DNA of 64,000 bases from Dermacentor variabilis (GCF_050947875.1 NC_134569.1:33638777-33702776), one strand, 5' to 3'; shown: positions 20,161 to 31,700, counted from the first letter of the stretch. Program-made: numbers and translations. The notes: generated by a model not told the origin, from the letters alone.

Positions 20161-21240
20161 AACAAGCCCACGCCTATTTGGTGTGATGGTAAGCCAGCGA
20201 ATTCATGAGTCCGCTCACTCAGAGTCACCCGCGAGTTTAAGTTTGAGCATGTTCCACCCAGTGAGACCCGAGTGTGTTCATGCATGAGGACGTGGCACTG
20301 AGTCTTTCCGGCCCGAGTGTGGGTACCAGCTCGAAGTGAGCCCGCATTGTAAGGAATAATAGTCTGAGGGAAACCAGGTGAAAGGGGGTGAGGCTGAATG
20401 GATCCCAGTTAATCCTAATTTTCAGGAGTCTTAGTGGTTTATCGCATGTGATTGAAATGTTTTTGATTCCGTGGGAGTACATGCGAGGCATAGTTACATG
20501 ATTCCAAGTCAATCTGGTTTTGCATATCCGTGAGAATTTACAGTCGAAACCAGAAAGCCTCAGTGAGGAGATAAAGATAAAAAGATTCGGTCCATTAAAT
20601 GAAATGTCACGCGTGGAAGGTGTCAAGGCTTCTCTATCTACTAGTTCTTCAATGCAAATCGGTGGTAGAAGCCGTTTACCGAACGAGTTAAGGAATGTTA
20701 ATGAATAAATATGTGATTTCTATGCTAGAAGTGTGCGCCACCACCACTCTGCTTACCGGAAAAATAGACATTCAAATATATTGCAGACGAAGCGTGTCAA
20801 CGACACATGCTAATAGTGACTCAATTACACATTTATTTGGCGCTTATCCTAACCGATTATCTTATCATGGATTGTAATTTCTAGTATAGGTGAGGGAGTT
20901 ATGAGTCGGCAAACTTGAGTGAAGTGAGCCTGAGTCTGCACGCCTCAGTTTGTCTGTTATTCCGTGTGTTGAAGTAATTGTGAACCCACGAGATTCTGTG
21001 AACGTGGATGAGCGTGTATCCTTGAGCTGATATGTCTTAGCCGACTTGAGTCTGATTTTCGGGAGTGGGAGCCACAGTGAAGCCGGCAGGCTCAGCTTTT
21101 GGTCAGCGTTAATCCGAGTGATGCTTTCTACGATGGATTCCTGGTAAGCTTCTGCCATGCTCGGTCTAATCTTAGTAAGTCTGAATCAGCCCGAATGATA
21201 CTGACTTTGACGAGTCTGCGAGGTTCTCGTAACAAACATA
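20160..21240 (+). repeat. Decayed GAGTC/GTGAG-rich dispersed repeat
   Basis: Short motifs such as TGAGTC, GAGTGAG, GTGAGCC, CCGAGTGTG and CTGAGTC recur at irregular spacing through the segment, for example near 20205-20350 and 20900-21200. No long open frame or conserved protein is seen. The pattern suggests a diverged tandem or dispersed repeat. The period is too degraded to call by eye. Confidence 0.35.
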
Positions 21241-23242
21241 TAAACTAAGAGTAACTATGGGTGCTTCTTTTTAAATCTTGCCGACCTATGGTCTCTTCAC
21301 ATGCTTATCGCGCAAAAATACGCAACACCGGAGGAGGCAAGTGGGCAATTTGTTCGAAGGGCGAAGCATTCAAAGCGGTAACAAAGTTTAGTGTGGCGCT
21401 AGAGCTTCCCAGACGGTGTTCCAAGAGTACGCGGAGGTGAGGTGTCGGCGCGACAAAGCACGCAAGATATCTGTGGCTGCTCCGCAGCAGGAACAGCGCC
21501 TTGACAGGCGCCTCACAACGCTGGCGTGATGAGGAGCCTCGCTGCAGGCGTTGCACCCGAATGGTGCACCAGATGACACCGAAGGAAAACCGCCAGCGCT
21601 TGTAGCCTGAAATGCGCTGGCCGTTCCGCTCCCATAACCACTGCCTGTTATATGTCCACAGTGGCTCAGAATGAGCGCCATTGCTTGTGCATACTATATA
21701 TCCTTACGCCAGCAGTGGAAACTGAACGCATCCCAGGCTCCGTCGCAGAGTCGATGAGCGGAGCTAGCGTAATAAGGCTTGTACTTGGCTTTCTCATTTT
21801 TGCAGCCAAAGACATCGGGTGTGTCGAGCGCTTCTGGAGACTTCCTAACCCTCTTCACGCCGGCCGCGCAAGCGTCGTTGATAGCGCGACAGCACGATGA
21901 CGATGGTCAATATAATTGCTATTGCAATAATAACACAAGCAGCAACTTTCAACAGAAACTAAAGAAAAAAGACGTAGATAAGTTCTTTGATGCAGATTCG
22001 CCATCACAAATGCCGTGCGTAAAGATAGTCTTGAATTGATCTTGAATTAATTTTGAATCATAAACGATGGGGCCAACATGGACTGTGTGTTACTTAAGCT
22101 CAAAACTTCTGCGCGGACGTTGACCTTACGTCCTTAGGACACCGACTAGAACGCCTTGTAGATTCATTAATAATCTTATTAGTTTGCGCTTCTATCTCGA
22201 CACAGCAATGCAAAGGGCACACAGGAAGATGTAGACGAACTGATCAACAGTGAGGGAACAAGTGAAGTATCTGCTTGAAATGGATGTTTCGAGAAGAGGA
22301 CTTCTATTCGTCGGGAAACATATTTCCTTTGTTATGTGTGTACTGGTCAACATCCAGCGGCGATGAGCACAAGCCGGTACGAAAGAGTAATGTGAGGGTA
22401 ATAAAGCTGCAAATGGTTAAGAGGAGGATTCAATTAAAATAGTTAGGAGAGAGCGTGCTGCAGGTTCTTCTACTCCAACGTTTTTTATCGCTGACTATTT
22501 ACTCGACAATAAAGTATAATCAAAGCATACCACCATAACCAAAAACGCCGTTTGTGTACTGACGATGTTCCCCGCAAAGGTGGCGAAACGTCTGTTTTTG
22601 TTATACTTCATTGTTACGTTACTAAAGTGATAAAAGACATTGAAGTATGAGCTTGCCTGGCTTCTGGAAGATTTTTTTTTCAGATTCTTCTGCGATGCAG
22701 AGGTGGCGAATAAAAAATAACGGTTTTTAACGGTTTTGTGTAAGCAGGAACACAGCCGAGAAGTACTGTGGACAGCGAAATAAACGAGCAAAGATGGCAC
22801 TAGGATCAAAACGATCAAATTATGAAAAACCTGACATTTTATCTATAGTTATCCGATTAAGACTAAGATCACAAACAAGAAAAGAAAACAATCATTAAAG
22901 ATACATATGTTGTGGAAAATGCAAAAAAGAAGAAAAAGGAGAAGAAATGTGGAAAAAAGAAGGAAAGAAAAATGTTTGGAGTTTGGCGTGTAAAACCACT
23001 AGCTCATTATGAGGCAAGAAGAATAAAACTTTTTAATTCGGTTCGCAGTACACACTACAGACCGAGGAAAATTGGGATAAAGGTGTTTCGCAACACCGGA
23101 TAAACGCTCAGCTTCTCTTCGGTAGTTCATGCACATGCGGTTGCTGCATAAGATTTACAAAAATGTTACACGATGTTTACAAAGCCCCGAAGTGGAATGC
23201 AAACATTTTTCATGTCAGACGATATAATAACAAATAGAAAAA
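21241..23242. other. Non-coding stretch with a GC-rich patch at 21300-21880
   Basis: The GC-rich part has overlapping open frames on both strands (for example 21388-21681 minus, with a cysteine-rich GCNACSEAPHHASVVRRLSR segment), but I cannot assign a family. The rest is AT-rich. A short GTTTGGCGTGTAAAACCACT segment at 22978 is faintly Ruka-like. Confidence 0.4.
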
Positions 23243-23263
23243 CTAACATCATCATCATCAGCC

Positions 23264-23744
23264 AGGTTGCGCCCACTGCAGGGCAAAGGCCTCTCCCATA
23301 CTTCTTCAACAACCCCGGTCATGTACTAATTGTGGCCATGTCATCCCTGCAAACTTCTTAATCTCATCCGCCCACCTAACTTTCTGCCGCCCCCGGCTAC
23401 GCTTCCCTTCCCTTGGAATCCAGTCCGTAACCCGTAATGACCATCGGTTATCTTCCCTCCTCATTACATGTCCTGCCCATGACCCCCCCCCCCCCGCCAT
23501 TTCTTGTTCTTGATTTCAACTAAGATGTCATTAACTCGCGTTTGTTCCCGCACCCCATCTGCTCTTCTCTTATCCATTAACGTTACACCCATCATCAATC
23601 TTTTCATAGCTCGTCGTGTCGTCCTCAATTTGAGTAGAACCCTTTTCGTAAGCCTCCAAGTTTCTGCCCCGTAGGTGAGTACTGGTAAAACACAGCTGTT
23701 ATACACTTTTCTCTTGAGGTTAAACATTACTTTAGTTTTCTGCA
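23264..23744 (-). pseudogene. RTE-2 C-terminal part
   Basis: The minus-strand reading resumes with LQKTKVMFN then jumps to LKRKVYNSCVLPVLTYGAET, so the QQFTIGSE..DPDHETE..GRHSQIMNS stretch present in RTE-1 is deleted (about 200 bp). It continues WRLTKRVLLKLRTTRRAMKR. After a poly-C-linked frameshift at 23482-23494 it ends GHVMRREDNRWSLRVTDWIP, RGRQKVRWADEIKKFAGMTW. The poly-C run replaces the KKKLAWAGH codons and is probably replication slippage. Confidence 0.78.
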
Positions 23745-24351
23745 GATAGATAGAATAAACTTTAATGTCCAACGGATAAGGGGATCTACCCACCCCCCCG
23801 GCACGCAGGTCAGGGGGCGAGTACCGCCGCCTCAGATGCAGGCTGGGAGGTCTTGGGTCCCAGCAGCCTCTTCAGCCAGTTGGACGAGCCGGAGCTGGAG
23901 CTCAGAGTCCGAGCTGCGCAGTAGGGTGTCCCAGGTGTCTCTACTGCCTATTTTGCGCGTTCCCTCGGGAGGGTATGGACATTCCCATATTATGTGGTCA
24001 AGGGTCCCTCTCGCCCCACAAAGATTACATCTATCGGTCCTGGCCTCGGGGAATATGTGGTTCGCCATAACCGAGTGCGGATATGTATAAGTTTGTAGTC
24101 GTCTCCACGCGACTGCTTGTCTGTTGTTTAATTTTGGGTCTAGCGGGGATACCAGTCTACGAGCCAATCTATAATGCTGCGTGATCTCCCCATATTTTAG
24201 CATGCGCTCTCCGCTCCCTCGGTCATCGAGGGGCCCCGTAGCGGCTCGGCGGTAGAGATCTCGAGTCAGCTAGTGGCCGCCTCGTTGCCGGGGACGACTT
24301 CGAGCGCCGGAGTCCAAATTATTTGAATTTTTCTATCTAGCTTCCTCTGGC
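23745..24351 (-). mobile_element. I-superfamily LINE 3' fragment inserted in RTE-2
   Basis: On the minus strand the end of an RNase H domain (VVPGNEAAT) is followed after stops by a C-terminal ORF (24203-23832) reading EITQHYRLARRL, RRLQTYTYPHSVM, CNLCGARGTLDHIIWECPY and a stop after QDLPACI. Its 3' UTR contains AAAGTTTATTCTATC near 23745. It belongs to the same broad group as LINE-A (ILQHYRLERRVYPPPHPKLD, HLILECP) but is a different subfamily. It is 5'-truncated and sits exactly between two halves of RTE-2, showing order of insertion. Confidence 0.8.
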
Positions 24352-25690
24352 TTGATTAATTTTCAGACCCACTCTTCGGCTTTGCCTCTTCAAGTCAGTG
24401 AGCATGCATTGCAATTGGTCCCCTGAGTTACTAAGCAAGGTAATATCATCAGCGAATCGCAAGTTACTAATGTATTCTCCATTAACTTTTGTCCCCAATT
24501 CTTCCCAATCCAGGTGTCTGAATACCTCCTGTAAACACGCTGTGAATAGCATTGGAGAGATCCTATCTCCCTGCCTGACGCCTTTCGTTATTGGGATTTT
24601 GTTGCTTTCTTTAAGGAGGACTACGGTGGCTGTGGAGCCGCTATAGATATCTTTCAGTATTTTTACATACGGCTCGTCTACACCCTGATTCCGTAATGCC
24701 TCCATGACTGCTGAGGTTTCGACAGAATCAAATGCTTTCTCGTAATCAATGAAAGCTATATATAAGAGTTGGTTATATTCCGCACATTTCTCTATCACCT
24801 GATTGATAGTGTGATCTATTGTTGAGTAGCCTTTACGGAATCCTGCCTGGTCCTTTGCTTGATAGAAGCCTAAGGTGTTCCTAATTCTATTTGCGATTAC
24901 CTTAGTAAATAGTTTGTAGGCAACGGACAGTAAGCTTATCGGTCTATAATTTTTCAAGTCTTTGGCGTCCCCTTTCTTATGGATTAGGATTATGTTAGCG
25001 TTTTTCCAAGATTCCGGTACGCTCGAGGTTATGAGGCATTGCGTATACAAGGTGGCCAGTTTCTCTAGAACAATCTGCCGACCATCCTTCAACAAATCTG
25101 CCGTTACCTGATCCTCCCCAGCTGCCATCCCCCTTTCATAGCTCCCAAGGTTTTCTATACTTCTTGCGGCGTTACCTGTGGGATTTCGAATTCCTCTAGA
25201 CTATTCTTTCTTCCATTATCATCGTGGGTGCCACTGGTACTGTATAAATCTCTATAGAACTCCTCAGCCACTGGAACTATCTCATCCATATTAGTAATGA
25301 TATTGCCGGCTTTGTATCTTAACGCATACATCTCATTCTTGCCAATTCCTAGTTTCTTCTTCACTGCTTTTAGGCTTCCTCCATTCCTGAGAGCATGTTC
25401 AATTCTATCCATGTTATACTTCCTTATGTCAGCTGTCTTACGCTTGTTGATTAACTTAAAAAGTTCTGCCAGTTCTATTCTAGCTGTAGGGTTAGAGGCT
25501 TTCATACATTGGCGTTTCTTGATCAGATCTTTCGTCTCCTGCGATAGCTTACTGGTATCCGGTCTAACGGAGTTACCAGCGACTTCTATTGCACACTCCT
25601 TAATGATGCTCACAAGATTGTTGTTCACTGCTTCAACAATAAGGTCTTCTTGCTGAGTTAAAGCCGAATACCTGTTCTGTAGCTTGATCT
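24352..25690 (-). pseudogene. RTE-2 linker and reverse transcriptase part
   Basis: Two open segments (25628-25155 and 25128-24337, minus) are separated by a frameshift near 25140. The first carries the linker ending KKLGIGKNEMYALRYKAGNI, which shows the sense codon lost in RTE-1. The second is the RT with RPISLLSVAYKLFTK, FRKGYSTIDHTINQ, YEKAFDSVETS, GVRQGDRISPMLFT and FADDITLLSNSGDQ. The YxDD-type motif (FADD) is preserved. Sequence stops matching RTE at GLKIN near 24352, where the LINE-A-like insert begins. Confidence 0.82.
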
Positions 25691-25721
25691 GGAACTCCTC
25701 TATTTTCCCTCTTACCGCTAA

Positions 25722-26500
25722 CTAATTGATCGGCTTCTTATGTACCAGTTTCTTCCGTTCTCTCCTCAGGTCTAGGTTAATTCGAGTTCTTACCATCCTA
25801 TGGTCACTGAAGCGCACCTTGCTGAGCACGTCGACATCTTGTATGATGCCAAGGTTAGCGCAGAGTATGAAGTCTATTTCATTTCTAGTCTCGCCGTTCG
25901 GGATCCTCCACGTCCACTTTCGGCTATCCCGCTTGCGGAAGAAGGTATTCACTATCCGCATATTATTCTGTTCCGCAAACTCTACTAGTAACTCTCCCCT
26001 GCTATTTCTAGTGGCTATACCATATTCCCCCACTACCTTGTCTCCAGCCTGCTTCTTGCCTACCTTGGCATTAAGGTCACCCATTAGTATAGTGTATTTT
26101 GTTTCCACTCTACCCATCGCCGATTCCACGTCTTCATAGAAGCTTTCGACTTCCTGGTCATCATGACTGGATGTAGGGGCGTAGACCCGTACAACCTTCA
26201 TTTTGTACCTCTTATTAAGTTTCACAACAAAACCTGCCACCCTCTCGTTAATGCTATAGAATTCCTGTATGTAACCAGCTATATTCTTATTAATCAGGAA
26301 TCCGACTCCTAGTTCTCGTCTCTCCGCTAAGCCCCGGTAGCACAGGACGTGCCCGCTTTTTAGCACTGTATTGCTTTTTTGGCCTCCTAACTTCACTGAG
26401 CCCTATTATATCCCATTTACTGCCCTCTAATTTCTCCAATAGAACTGCTAGACTCGCCTTACTAGATAACGTTCTAGCGTTAAACGTTGCCAGGTTCATA
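25722..26500 (-). pseudogene. RTE-2 endonuclease part
   Basis: The minus-strand reading starts MNLATFNARTLSSKASLAVL (from about 26500) and continues, after a frameshift near 26370, with HVLCYRGLAERRELGVGFLI. It includes MGDLNAKVGK (the GDFNA motif changed to GDLNA) and ends with FSDHRMVRTRINLDLRRERK. The SDH motif is intact here, unlike RTE-1. A stop near 25723 replaces the residue after KPIN. Confidence 0.8.
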
Positions 26501-26640
26501 TTCCAATGGCGGCCTGTTCGGAGCCAGGGATTCTTATCACCCTCTGCTGCGTCGCATTTCTGCCCGCCGCCATGGTCAGTTGCTTCGCAGCTGCTGGGGA
26601 CTGAGGGCCGGGGTTTGATTGTTGTCTTCATATAGGAGGC

Positions 26641-26869
26641 TGTGGCCAAGTACTGTACCAGGGTGGATAATCCTGCTCTGGTGAGGGAGTGCGTTACCAG
26701 TTCTGGTCACCGGTATCAGGCCACACTCCAGGCCTATTTATGCAATTTTATCAATAAGCGGATTTTTTTAATCCGGTGGAAAATTGCTTGCTCCGGGATT
26801 CGAACCACGGACCTCTTGCACGCGAGGCGGGTGTTCTACCTCTACTCCACCACTGCACCTGTAATTAGA
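26641..26869 (-). mobile_element. tRNA-derived SINE head adjoining the RTE-2 5' end
   Basis: On the minus strand GGTGCAGTGGTGGAGTAGAG, a TRGY-type A box, is followed 40 nt later by a perfect B box GGTTCGAATCC (about 26793-26803). A non-tRNA body follows (AATTTTCCACCGGATT, AAATAGGCCTGGAGTGTGGC) and leads directly into the RTE 5' UTR at 26640. It is either a SINE next to which RTE-2 landed or a genuine pol III-like 5' end of a longer RTE form. RTE-1 lacks it. Confidence 0.65.
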
Positions 26870-26975
26870 CCTTTAATGAATGCCATTCGCGTGTTGCTAA
26901 GCAACATCGTCTGCTACAAGTGCGGATCAAGTACTGGGTGGTCTGAGCCCGGTGCTGGCAACCATTGAGTAGATC

Positions 26976-27660
26976 ATGGCTCCACAGCTGCGGTCTTTTA
27001 GGGAAGGGGTCCGACAAGCAGCTATCTTTCAGGGGAATGGCCGCGGACTCAGAGCGTGCCTTTCGTATTTCCGTCGCTTCGTGTACGCCAATATGTTTCC
27101 CATTATCGTCATTTGCGAGCCGAACTTATCGAGCACGATCAGGCTTGCTGGATATGAATCGTTTATGACGTCAACTGTTTATGAAAACAGTAAGTTTTTG
27201 GTGTTTATTCGCCGTGACCTCACCTACATTCATCAGCCTGTACCAACTAATGACTATAATCAATATATATGCCTAAACGTAAGAAAAAATAATTTTTCCT
27301 TTAATTTTCTGGGCGCCTACTAATCTCCGTAAGTCGATTTGATCACAAAAGTCTACGAGACATCCTTTCCTCAACTCCCAATCCCTGGGTCATCATTCGA
27401 GATTTCAACGCCCATTATACACTCTGGGGAAGTCCGAAGATCAACGCAGGAGGCAGAGCTCTGGTATCTTTCGCCTCCAGTAAGGAACTTTGGCTGCCGA
27501 ATGATGGAAGTGCTACATTCTTACGTGGCTCCATGTACAGCAGCTGTCTTGGCTTTCGTCTCGCGAAGCCTTGTCAGACGTGTAGGGTGGTTTGCGGATA
27601 TAAAGACGCACGGAAGCGACCATATCCCCACGTACATCAAGATTTGAAGATTTTCCCGTT
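26976..27660 (+). pseudogene. LINE-B endonuclease domain, frameshifted
   Basis: The reading starts MAPQLRSFREGVRQAAIFQG at ATG 26976, a few bases after a preceding stop at 26966-26968 that may end ORF1. Broken frames then carry SLRDILSSTPNPWVIIRDFN (GDFN changed to RDFN) and AHYTLWGSPKINAGGRAL. The segment SRSLVRRVGWFADIKTHGSD ends in HIPTY, matching the SDH end of the APE endonuclease fold. These are the substrate-nicking motifs of I-type LINEs. At least three frame changes lie between 27320 and 27650, so the domain is dead. Confidence 0.75.
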
Positions 27661-27713
27661 CCAAAATGCGGGATACGATCCAAAGAGTGAACTGATCTAA
27701 ATTTCAGTCTATT

Positions 27714-29040
27714 ATGCATGGATACTGCGACGCCAATCCATCTTTCGACTTGGAAGAGGCAATCAAGAGCGCGGTGCAAGACACTATGCGTACTCTCACA
27801 TGTTCTTCGAAGCTGGCAGAATTTATTGTGGGACTAGAACGACTTCGAGCAATCCGACGACGTGCTGAACGAAAATACCGACGTACCAAGACAATGAACG
27901 ATTTACGGACCGCCAGGCGCACGCAAAAGAAGACCGAGCGCCGGTTAGACAAACTCGAATCGCAACGTTGGACTGCCTTCTGTGAGTCGCTAGATCCACG
28001 CAAGCATTTATTGCAACTATGGAGAACGGTGCGCAGGTTTCCGGACACTCCCCGTACAGCGATTCCCATTCAAGGCGCTTACCCTCTCTCAAACGAGATC
28101 GGAGATTGACGTGGCAGAGCATTTCTTCCCAGATTATTCGGCCAACTCACAGCTACCAACATTCCATCGCCTTCGAGTAGCTGTCCCCCACCACGTGATC
28201 ACCGCATGGATCTACAATTCTCAATACACGAACTTAAGGCTGTATTAGCTTTGTGTAGCCGCATATCAGCGGCAGGACCTGACGGAATTTACTACCGAGC
28301 TCTGTGTTACCTAGGGGAGCGAGAGAGAGGAGCTCTCCTTGAGTTGTAAAATGAATCTTGGAAAGATGGCACGCTACCAACACCTGGAAGACAAGTCGCC
28401 TTGTTCCACTGCTTAAGCCTGGCAAATCGCCGTTGGAACTCTCATCATATCGCCCGATCGCTTTATCGAGCTGTGCGGGCAAAGTAATGGCGAGGATGGT
28501 CCTAGGACGCCTGGAGTGGTTCTTGGAGTACCACAACACCTACCCAGATGCCATGACGGGCTTCCGACGTGGTCGATCACCGATCCATAACGTCGTCAAC
28601 GTGGTCACCTACATTCAGCATGAGAAATGCCGTAAGCGTATCTGCGCTTCTTTATTCCTCGACATTAAAGGGGCATATGAGAACATTACGCGTGAAGCCA
28701 TCCTCTCTGCTCTCGCAGACGTAGGAGTGGGTGGTCGGATGTTTCAATGGATACGGAGCTATCTCTCCATGCGATTCTTTTTTCTAAACACCAAGGAAGG
28801 CCATACTTGTGCACATTATAGCTACCGCGGCGTCCCCCAGGGTGGTGTACTTAGCCCTGTGTTATTTAATCTAACGCTAATTGCTCTCCTTGAGCACGTG
28901 CCAACCACAGTCAGGTTATCAATGTACGCGGGTGACATCTGCATATGGACGCATGCAGTAACACGCCTACAGTTGCGAGCGAGAATTCAGAGAGCCGCAA
29001 CGCAAACCTCTATCTACCTTCCGTAATCGAGGCATGGAAA
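27714..29040 (+). pseudogene. LINE-B linker and reverse transcriptase, YAGD active site
   Basis: The linker ORF (27714-28109) is highly basic and helical (RRRAERKYRRTKTMNDLRTA). After frameshifts the RT runs 28358-29026: PLLKPGKSPLELSSYRPIAL, GFRRGRSPIHNVVN, FLDIKGAYENITREAI, GVPQGGVLSPVLFNL, then MYAGDICIW. The catalytic motif is YAGD (28925-28936) where related copies in this window have YADD (53487, 62054). One metal-binding aspartate is therefore lost in addition to the frame breaks. The remainder, QRAATQTSIYLP, ends at a stop and the thumb continues in another frame. Confidence 0.8.
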
Positions 29041-29171
29041 TTTCCTCTGAGAAATGCGCACTAGTGCCATTTACGCGCAAGCCCATGCCCAAGTACAGCG
29101 TAATGATAAATGGCCAAATAATACGACGGGTCTGATCGTACAAGTTTCTAGTTGTCGTCATCGACAGGGAC

Positions 29172-30625
29172 TTGTCATGGAGCCCTCACGTATCACACGT
29201 GAAAAAACGGTTGACAGGAATCTGCCGCCTGTTGAAGCTTTTCACTGGCAAGAACTGTGGAATGTCGACAAGTGCCATGTTACAACTGTACAGGGTGTTT
29301 TTTCTAGGATTTCCGCGATATAGCTTGCCAGCAATAACCAACACAGGTAAAACGAATCTACGTACAATACAAAGTGTTCGAGCTCAAGCGCTCCGGATCT
29401 GTCTAGGCCTGCCTCAGAGTGCATCAACAGCGGCTACGATAGCAATGGTTAGAGACCATTTTGTGAAGACCCACATTGAAATTGAAGTGCTCAGGACCCA
29501 TATAAGGCATCTAACCAGGACTCCTCGTCACCACTTAGCCTCTCTACCAGCGGACAGACCTCGCACATCTTTCAGTCAAACAATTGCCGCACATGATGAA
29601 TCATTGCCAACTTGTTTCACTCCGGCTGCGAGACCTTCGGTTCCTCCATGGTGCCTCGCTCAGCCAAAAGTCAATCTCACAATACCTGGCATCACGAAAA
29701 AATGTAACCTGTCATCACCAGCCCTTAAACAGCTCACGCTGATATTTCTGTACGAAAACTACCGTGATTCTACGCATGTCTACACTGATGGATCTGTCTT
29801 GCCAAACAGCTCCGCGGCGGTAATCGTGATACCAGTGACAGTGACAACAATCAAATTTAAGACGACTCACGCGACAACGTTGACGTCAGCAGAGCTCGCA
29901 GCGATTTTTAGTGCCCTTCACTACATTGGTAATGAACAGCCACACAAGTGGACGATATTCTGTCATTCTAAGGCGGTACTGCAGTCTCTACTGTCACCTT
30001 TACGACGCGGACCACACGAACAACTAATATTCCATATTACAGAGACGTAACACCATATAAGTAATGCAGGCCATGAAATAACCTCCCAGTGGCTTCCCAG
30101 TCCCTGCGGGATTATCGGCAATGAACGGGCGGATCGAGCAGCCCGCTCAGCCCATACTGAGGAGCAGCACGTCCCAATTCCTGTTTCTAGAACTGACGCG
30201 GCACGGAAGCTCCGCCTACTTGCTCGGCAGTGCACCGCGTCGCAATGGAATGAGCCACATTTAAGAAATACGCGACTGTACTCACTTGATCCCACATTAA
30301 GTCTTCGAGCGCCATGACAGCTTCGCCATAGAGACGCCACGCTTTTATATAGACTTTGATTGGGCGTTGCCTTTACCAAATCCTATGCATGCGGCATAGG
30401 GATGACCGATACCGCAACCTGTGACCACTGCGGCCACGAAGAATCAATTGACCATATTTTGTGCGCCTGCCCGCCTTACAGTCCATAGAGGGAATGCCTT
30501 CGCCACGAACTTGACCAGCTGGACGACCAACCGCTATCAGAAAAAAAGAATTTTACACCATCGAAAGGACCTATCATCACAGAAGGCCGTGCAAGCACTA
30601 TAGCGCTTTCTGCGATCTAGCGGCC
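29172..30625 (+). pseudogene. LINE-B thumb, RNase H and C-terminal zinc finger
   Basis: The open frame 29172-30050 starts SWSPHVSHVKKRLTGICRLL and reaches RNase H with HVYTDGSVLPNSSAAVIVI, LTSAELAAIFSALHYI and CHSKAVLQSL (the DSKA aspartate has become H). After a stop the same domain continues QWLPSPCGIIGNERADRAAR (the usual AHCGI has become SPCGI). The C-terminal finger CDHCGHEESIDHILCACPP lies at about 30423-30480, followed by LRHELDQLDDQPLSEKK. Several catalytic RNase H positions are changed, so activity is unlikely even apart from the stops. Confidence 0.8.
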
Positions 30626-30849
30626 TGTGTGAACGACTTTAACTGGAACGCCTCTTGTGTCTGTGCGCCTCCGTGCGTGCGTGCCTCCGTGCGTGCGTGT
30701 TTCTTTTAGTAACGTTTTCCTCTCGGTCCTCTTTATAACCCCTATCTCCCATCCCCAGTGTAAGGTAGCAAACCGGAGACCGATATCTGGTTGACCTCCC
30801 TGCCTTTCCTCGTTATATCTTTATCTCTCTCTATCGTAATGAACAATTT

Positions 30850-31700
30850 AAATTATATGTCTGGATCTTTCTCTTGAATCACATTGCTCCATTCAATGTT
30901 GCACGCTAGATTAGAAGGTAAGTTAGTCTTTCCTCGTCAATCTTCCTGAAGAAAGTTGGACGATCGCTTTGTGCATTGCGTTTTACATGACAAGGAAATA
31001 CGCAAAAAATTGGCATGTGATCGCACAAAGCTAGAGGTAAGGTGCCTGCGAAAATATTGTCAATTCTGTCATTTGTCAAATAAATGCCTAAAGGACTTCC
31101 TTTATTATTTTATGTTCTGTTCGGTGATGTTCTGCAATTTTCAAACCCATGACTGTGTATCATGTCTAGAAAATCGACGGATAAGTTTGGATTAGATAGT
31201 GTAATAATGTCTATATTCTTATGTAAGTAACCTTTAGCTTATTTATCGATCCGTAGTCGAATGTCTCTTCAAGGAATGTACGAAATCCCTAATTGAACCC
31301 GATGGTGGACGATACACAATAATTGTAAGAATATTAATAACTGACAATGCCAGGAATTCGATGTCCGAACTACTCACACAAGATTGGAATATGAGAGAAT
31401 GAGAAATACATTTTTTTTCATATATGCACATAGCCCGCGTCCACGTTTGTGTGTTGTAGACTTGAAAACGTTTTGATATTTATCAATAGGCTGGATCATC
31501 ACAGATATCAGTATACCATGTTTCCATAAAAGCTAGAATATCAAACACTTCATGAAGGCCATTAAGGCATTCGGTTAGTTCATCAAAATTGTTCCTCAGA
31601 CTGCGGTTACTTAACTGAAATAGAGAGAATGAACTTTTTGTGGTCTCTCTATAATCTGAGGCACCTGCACTGAACGAGTGAACTTCGAAGCTAACCATGA
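30850..31700 (-). pseudogene. CR1/Jockey-type LINE endonuclease remnant
   Basis: On the minus strand 31700-31483 reads SLFQLSNRSLRNNFDELTEC, EVFDILAFMETWYTDICDDP, the N-terminal signature of CR1/Jockey-group endonucleases (normally N-x-R-S-L and T-E-T-W). After a stop, 31431-31243 continues NILTIIVYRPPSGSIRDFVH. Broken frames to about 30900 read DMIHSHGFENCRTSPNRT and NDRIDNIFAGTLPLALCDHM. The latter matches the SDH end. No RT follows because the I-type LINE-B 3' end abuts at about 30845. It is a 5' fragment only, and dead. Confidence 0.7.

Larger units (their letters stand above)
23243..26640 (-). mobile_element. RTE-2: long RTE-clade LINE copy, invaded by an I-type LINE fragment
   Basis: On the minus strand the element has the same 5' UTR as RTE-1 (CAATCAAACCCCGGCCCTCA near 26610). 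It carries endonuclease and RT blocks and the same C-terminal tail, and ends with a short (GAT)n near 23250-23262. It is interrupted at about 23745-24352 by a minus-strand I-type LINE fragment and has lost roughly 200 bp of coding sequence beside that insert. It is non-functional. Confidence 0.87.
26870..30845 (+). mobile_element. LINE-B: I-superfamily LINE, most of ORF2, heavily frameshifted
   Basis: The plus strand carries, in order, a short piece that may be the ORF1 end (TGWSEPGAGNH then a stop at 26966-26968), endonuclease, RT, RNase H, C-terminal zinc finger and a 3' UTR ending CTGCCTTTCCTCGTTATATC near 30830. The 3' UTR shares the GGTTGACCTCCCTGCCTTTC block with LINE-C (55300) and, in reverse, with the fragment at 49478. 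More than six frameshifts or stops are visible. A CR1-type remnant follows directly. Confidence 0.82.

Noticed and set aside
22978..23025. A fourth Ruka copy
   Set aside because: Only about 40 bases look similar, and with a mixed order. This is not enough to call it.
23250..23262. Independent ATC microsatellite
   Set aside because: It is the short 3' tail of minus-strand RTE-2.
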